From Desulfovibrio sp. UIB00 (GTDB taxonomy: Bacteria > Desulfobacterota > Desulfovibrionia > Desulfovibrionales > Desulfovibrionaceae): a DNA stretch of 64,000 nucleotides. Positions 62,587 through 64,000 of this stretch are shown here, one piece after another. The number at the start of each line of letters is the position of its first letter. The stretch's first letter is position 1. The notes under the pieces were generated by a model. The model was not told the origin of the DNA, did not search any database, and saw only the letters and a list, made by a program, of their open reading frames with translations. A program made the position numbers and the translations under genes. The stretch covers positions 496,001 to 560,000 of the forward strand of contig NZ_JAETXJ010000002.1 in assembly GCF_022508225.1 (NCBI RefSeq), written 5' to 3'.

Positions 62587-63381
62587 ATGCAAGCAGGCAT
62601 GTTTAGCGGACTTTTTGCCGCGCTGACCACAGAACACCGCATGAATTTCATCGCCAATAATTTGGCGAACGTGAACACGCGCGGCTACAAGCGGGAAACG
62701 CTGGCGTTCAAGGACACCATGCCCACCTTTGCCTTTGACGAGATCCGGGAGCCGATTTTGAACCTCAAGTCTACGCCCCTGTTTCCCGAACCGATGAATG
62801 CCGCAAGGGTTCGCGTGGCCGTTTCGCATACAGATTTTTCACAAGGATCCATGCAATATACCGGCAATGATCTTGATGTTGCCATTAACGGCGACAACGC
62901 CTTTTTCCGGGTCAATACGCCTACGGGTCAGTACCTCACGCGCAATGGGGCCTTTGTGCTCAACGGCGATGGCATCCTCATGACGCCTCAGGGGTACACC
63001 GTGCAAGGCGCGGGCGGCGTTATCAACGTTCCCGCAGGTACGCGCCATTTGCAGATCAGCGGCGATGGTCAGGTACTTGCCGATGGCAACGTTATTGATC
63101 AGTTAGCTCTGGTCAGCGTGAATAACCCGCAGAATCTTGAAAAAATGGGCGGCAACCTCTTTCGCCCGCGCGATGGTGTTCAGATTGTTGAAGGCAATGC
63201 CTACGACAATGGCGCGCGGGTCGAGCAGGGCTTTACGGAAGCCGCCAATGTGGAAGTCGTGTCCGAAATGGTCAACATGATCGAAGTGCAGCGCCAGTTT
63301 GAAGCGTATCAAAAGGTCATGCAGACCTCAGACACGCTGGATCGAGCTGCCAACGAAAAAGTGGGCCGCCGCCAGGGTTAA
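62587..63381 (+). CDS. flgF: Flagellar proximal rod protein FlgF
   Basis: A 264-residue axial protein. MNFIANNLANVNTRGYKRETLAF is the N-terminal rod motif, and NVEVVSEMVNMIEVQRQFEAYQKVMQTSDTLDRAANEKVG the C-terminal one; the two form the coiled core of the rod. AAGGAG precedes the ATG by 5 nt. Length is near that of FlgF/FlgG proteins, and the following gene is flgG, which makes FlgF the better name. It is exported by the flagellar type III apparatus. Confidence 0.9.
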   Translation: MQAGMFSGLFAALTTEHRMNFIANNLANVNTRGYKRETLAFKDTMPTFAFDEIREPILNLKSTPLFPEPMNAARVRVAVSHTDFSQGSMQYTGNDLDVAINGDNAFFRVNTPTGQYLTRNGAFVLNGDGILMTPQGYTVQGAGGVINVPAGTRHLQISGDGQVLADGNVIDQLALVSVNNPQNLEKMGGNLFRPRDGVQIVEGNAYDNGARVEQGFTEAANVEVVSEMVNMIEVQRQFEAYQKVMQTSDTLDRAANEKVGRRQG

Positions 63382-63439
63382 CCGGTGATGTTTAGCAGCA
63401 ACCGGCGGCCTCGCTGGTTATGTATAAGGAGAAATTCCC

Positions 63440-64000
63440 ATGATGCGATCGCTTTGGACAGGCGCCACCGGCATGGTGGCTCAACAGCTCAATATCGACG
63501 TGATTTCCAACAACCTGGCCAACGTCAACACCACGGGCTTTAAAAAGAGCAGGGCCGAGTTTGAAGATCTCATGTACCAGACCATGCGCATGGCCGGCGC
63601 CACCACCGAGGGTGACAACCGCCTGCCAGTGGGTATTCAGGTCGGTATGGGCGCTCGTCCCACAGCTGTGCACAAGTTTTTTACGCAGGGCGATTTTCAG
63701 AATACCGGCAACACTCTGGACGTAGCCATTGAAGGCGACGGCTTTTTCCAGGTGGATGTGAACGGCGAACTCATGTACACGCGCGCTGGTTCCTTCAAGC
63801 TCAATCAGGACGGCACGGTGGTCACCGCCAACGGCTATATTCTGCAACCGCAGTTTGCCGTGCCCGCGCAAACCAAGACCATTTCCATTTCATCCTCCGG
63901 CCACATGGCGGCTCTGGATGCACAGGGGCAGGAACTGGCTGGAGCCGAATTGCCGCTCTACACCTTTATCAATCCTGCGGGCCTTGATGCCCGTGGGCGC
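63440..64000 (+). CDS. flgG: Flagellar distal rod protein FlgG, 3' end cut by window edge
   Basis: 187 codons are visible, open to the window end. The start MMRSLWTGATGMVAQQLNIDVISNNLANVNTTGFKKSRAEFEDLMYQ is a textbook FlgG N-terminus, followed by GIQVGMGARPTAVHKFFTQGDFQNTGNTLDVAIEGDGFFQV. AAGGAG lies at 63427-63432. About 75 residues should lie beyond the window. It follows flgF by 58 nt in the usual order. Confidence 0.95.
   Translation, partial: MMRSLWTGATGMVAQQLNIDVISNNLANVNTTGFKKSRAEFEDLMYQTMRMAGATTEGDNRLPVGIQVGMGARPTAVHKFFTQGDFQNTGNTLDVAIEGDGFFQVDVNGELMYTRAGSFKLNQDGTVVTANGYILQPQFAVPAQTKTISISSSGHMAALDAQGQELAGAELPLYTFINPAGLDARGR

Overview
The window looks like a chromosomal segment of a Desulfovibrio-type sulfate-reducing deltaproteobacterium (Desulfobacterota), close to D. 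desulfuricans. This rests on recalled protein resemblance, the diheme cytochrome c, a porin remnant of the kind common in Desulfovibrio, and sigma-54-type promoters ahead of gdhA and the flagellar rod genes. No database search was possible.

Left chromosomal flank (1-14255). The distal spc and alpha ribosomal operons run on the + strand: rpsE (partial), rpmD, rplO, secY, map, rpmJ, rpsM, rpsK, rpsD, rpoA, rplQ, ending at a strong terminator. Then come a decayed porin gene on the - strand, gdhA behind a sigma-54-type promoter, a sodium:solute symporter, and a Tat-exported metallophosphoesterase.

Integrated island (about 14256-62021, 47.8 kb). A tRNA-Leu(CAG) gene at 62005-62091 (- strand) has a tyrosine recombinase beside its 3' end. 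A 21-bp exact copy of that 3' end recurs at 14256-14276, so both attachment sites are inside the window. Pairs of TTTGACCCC with identical 13-bp spacing lie just inside each end and look like integrase arm sites. Cargo, left to right: a zinc-ribbon membrane protein; a PD-(D/E)XK nuclease with an unknown partner; a WYL regulator with two tiny membrane proteins upstream; a recombination and chaperone-like module (ERF annealing protein, Cas4/RecB-like nuclease, MoxR ATPase, DUF3150, ribbon-helix-helix protein, metallopeptidase-VWA protein); a zinc-finger protein and P-type ATPase; a membrane protein, a methyltransferase and a diheme cytochrome c; IS3 remnants; a type I-F CRISPR array and effector operon without cas1; a toxin-antitoxin pair; an autotransporter; an XRE regulator; a five-gene operon-like block (WYL regulator, NERD-helicase, glycine-zipper protein with a possible nuclease motif, unknown protein, AAA+ ATPase); a lipoprotein hydrolase; and a replication module (AlpA-like protein, AEP primase-helicase, ten TGTGCGG iterons, DUF3987 protein).

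Right flank (62022-64000). The body of the tRNA-Leu gene is followed by flgF and the start of flgG behind a sigma-54-type promoter.

The island appears to be a self-excising element with its own primase and origin that carries several known or suspected anti-phage functions. The best candidate for an undescribed system is the WYL/NERD-helicase/glycine-zipper/unknown/AAA+ block (45181-52429). A second is the nuclease-partner pair at 15172-16730. The CRISPR-Cas locus looks able to interfere but unable to acquire spacers: cas1 is absent, the Cas2 part of Cas3 has lost its N-terminus, and repeats at both ends of the array have decayed.
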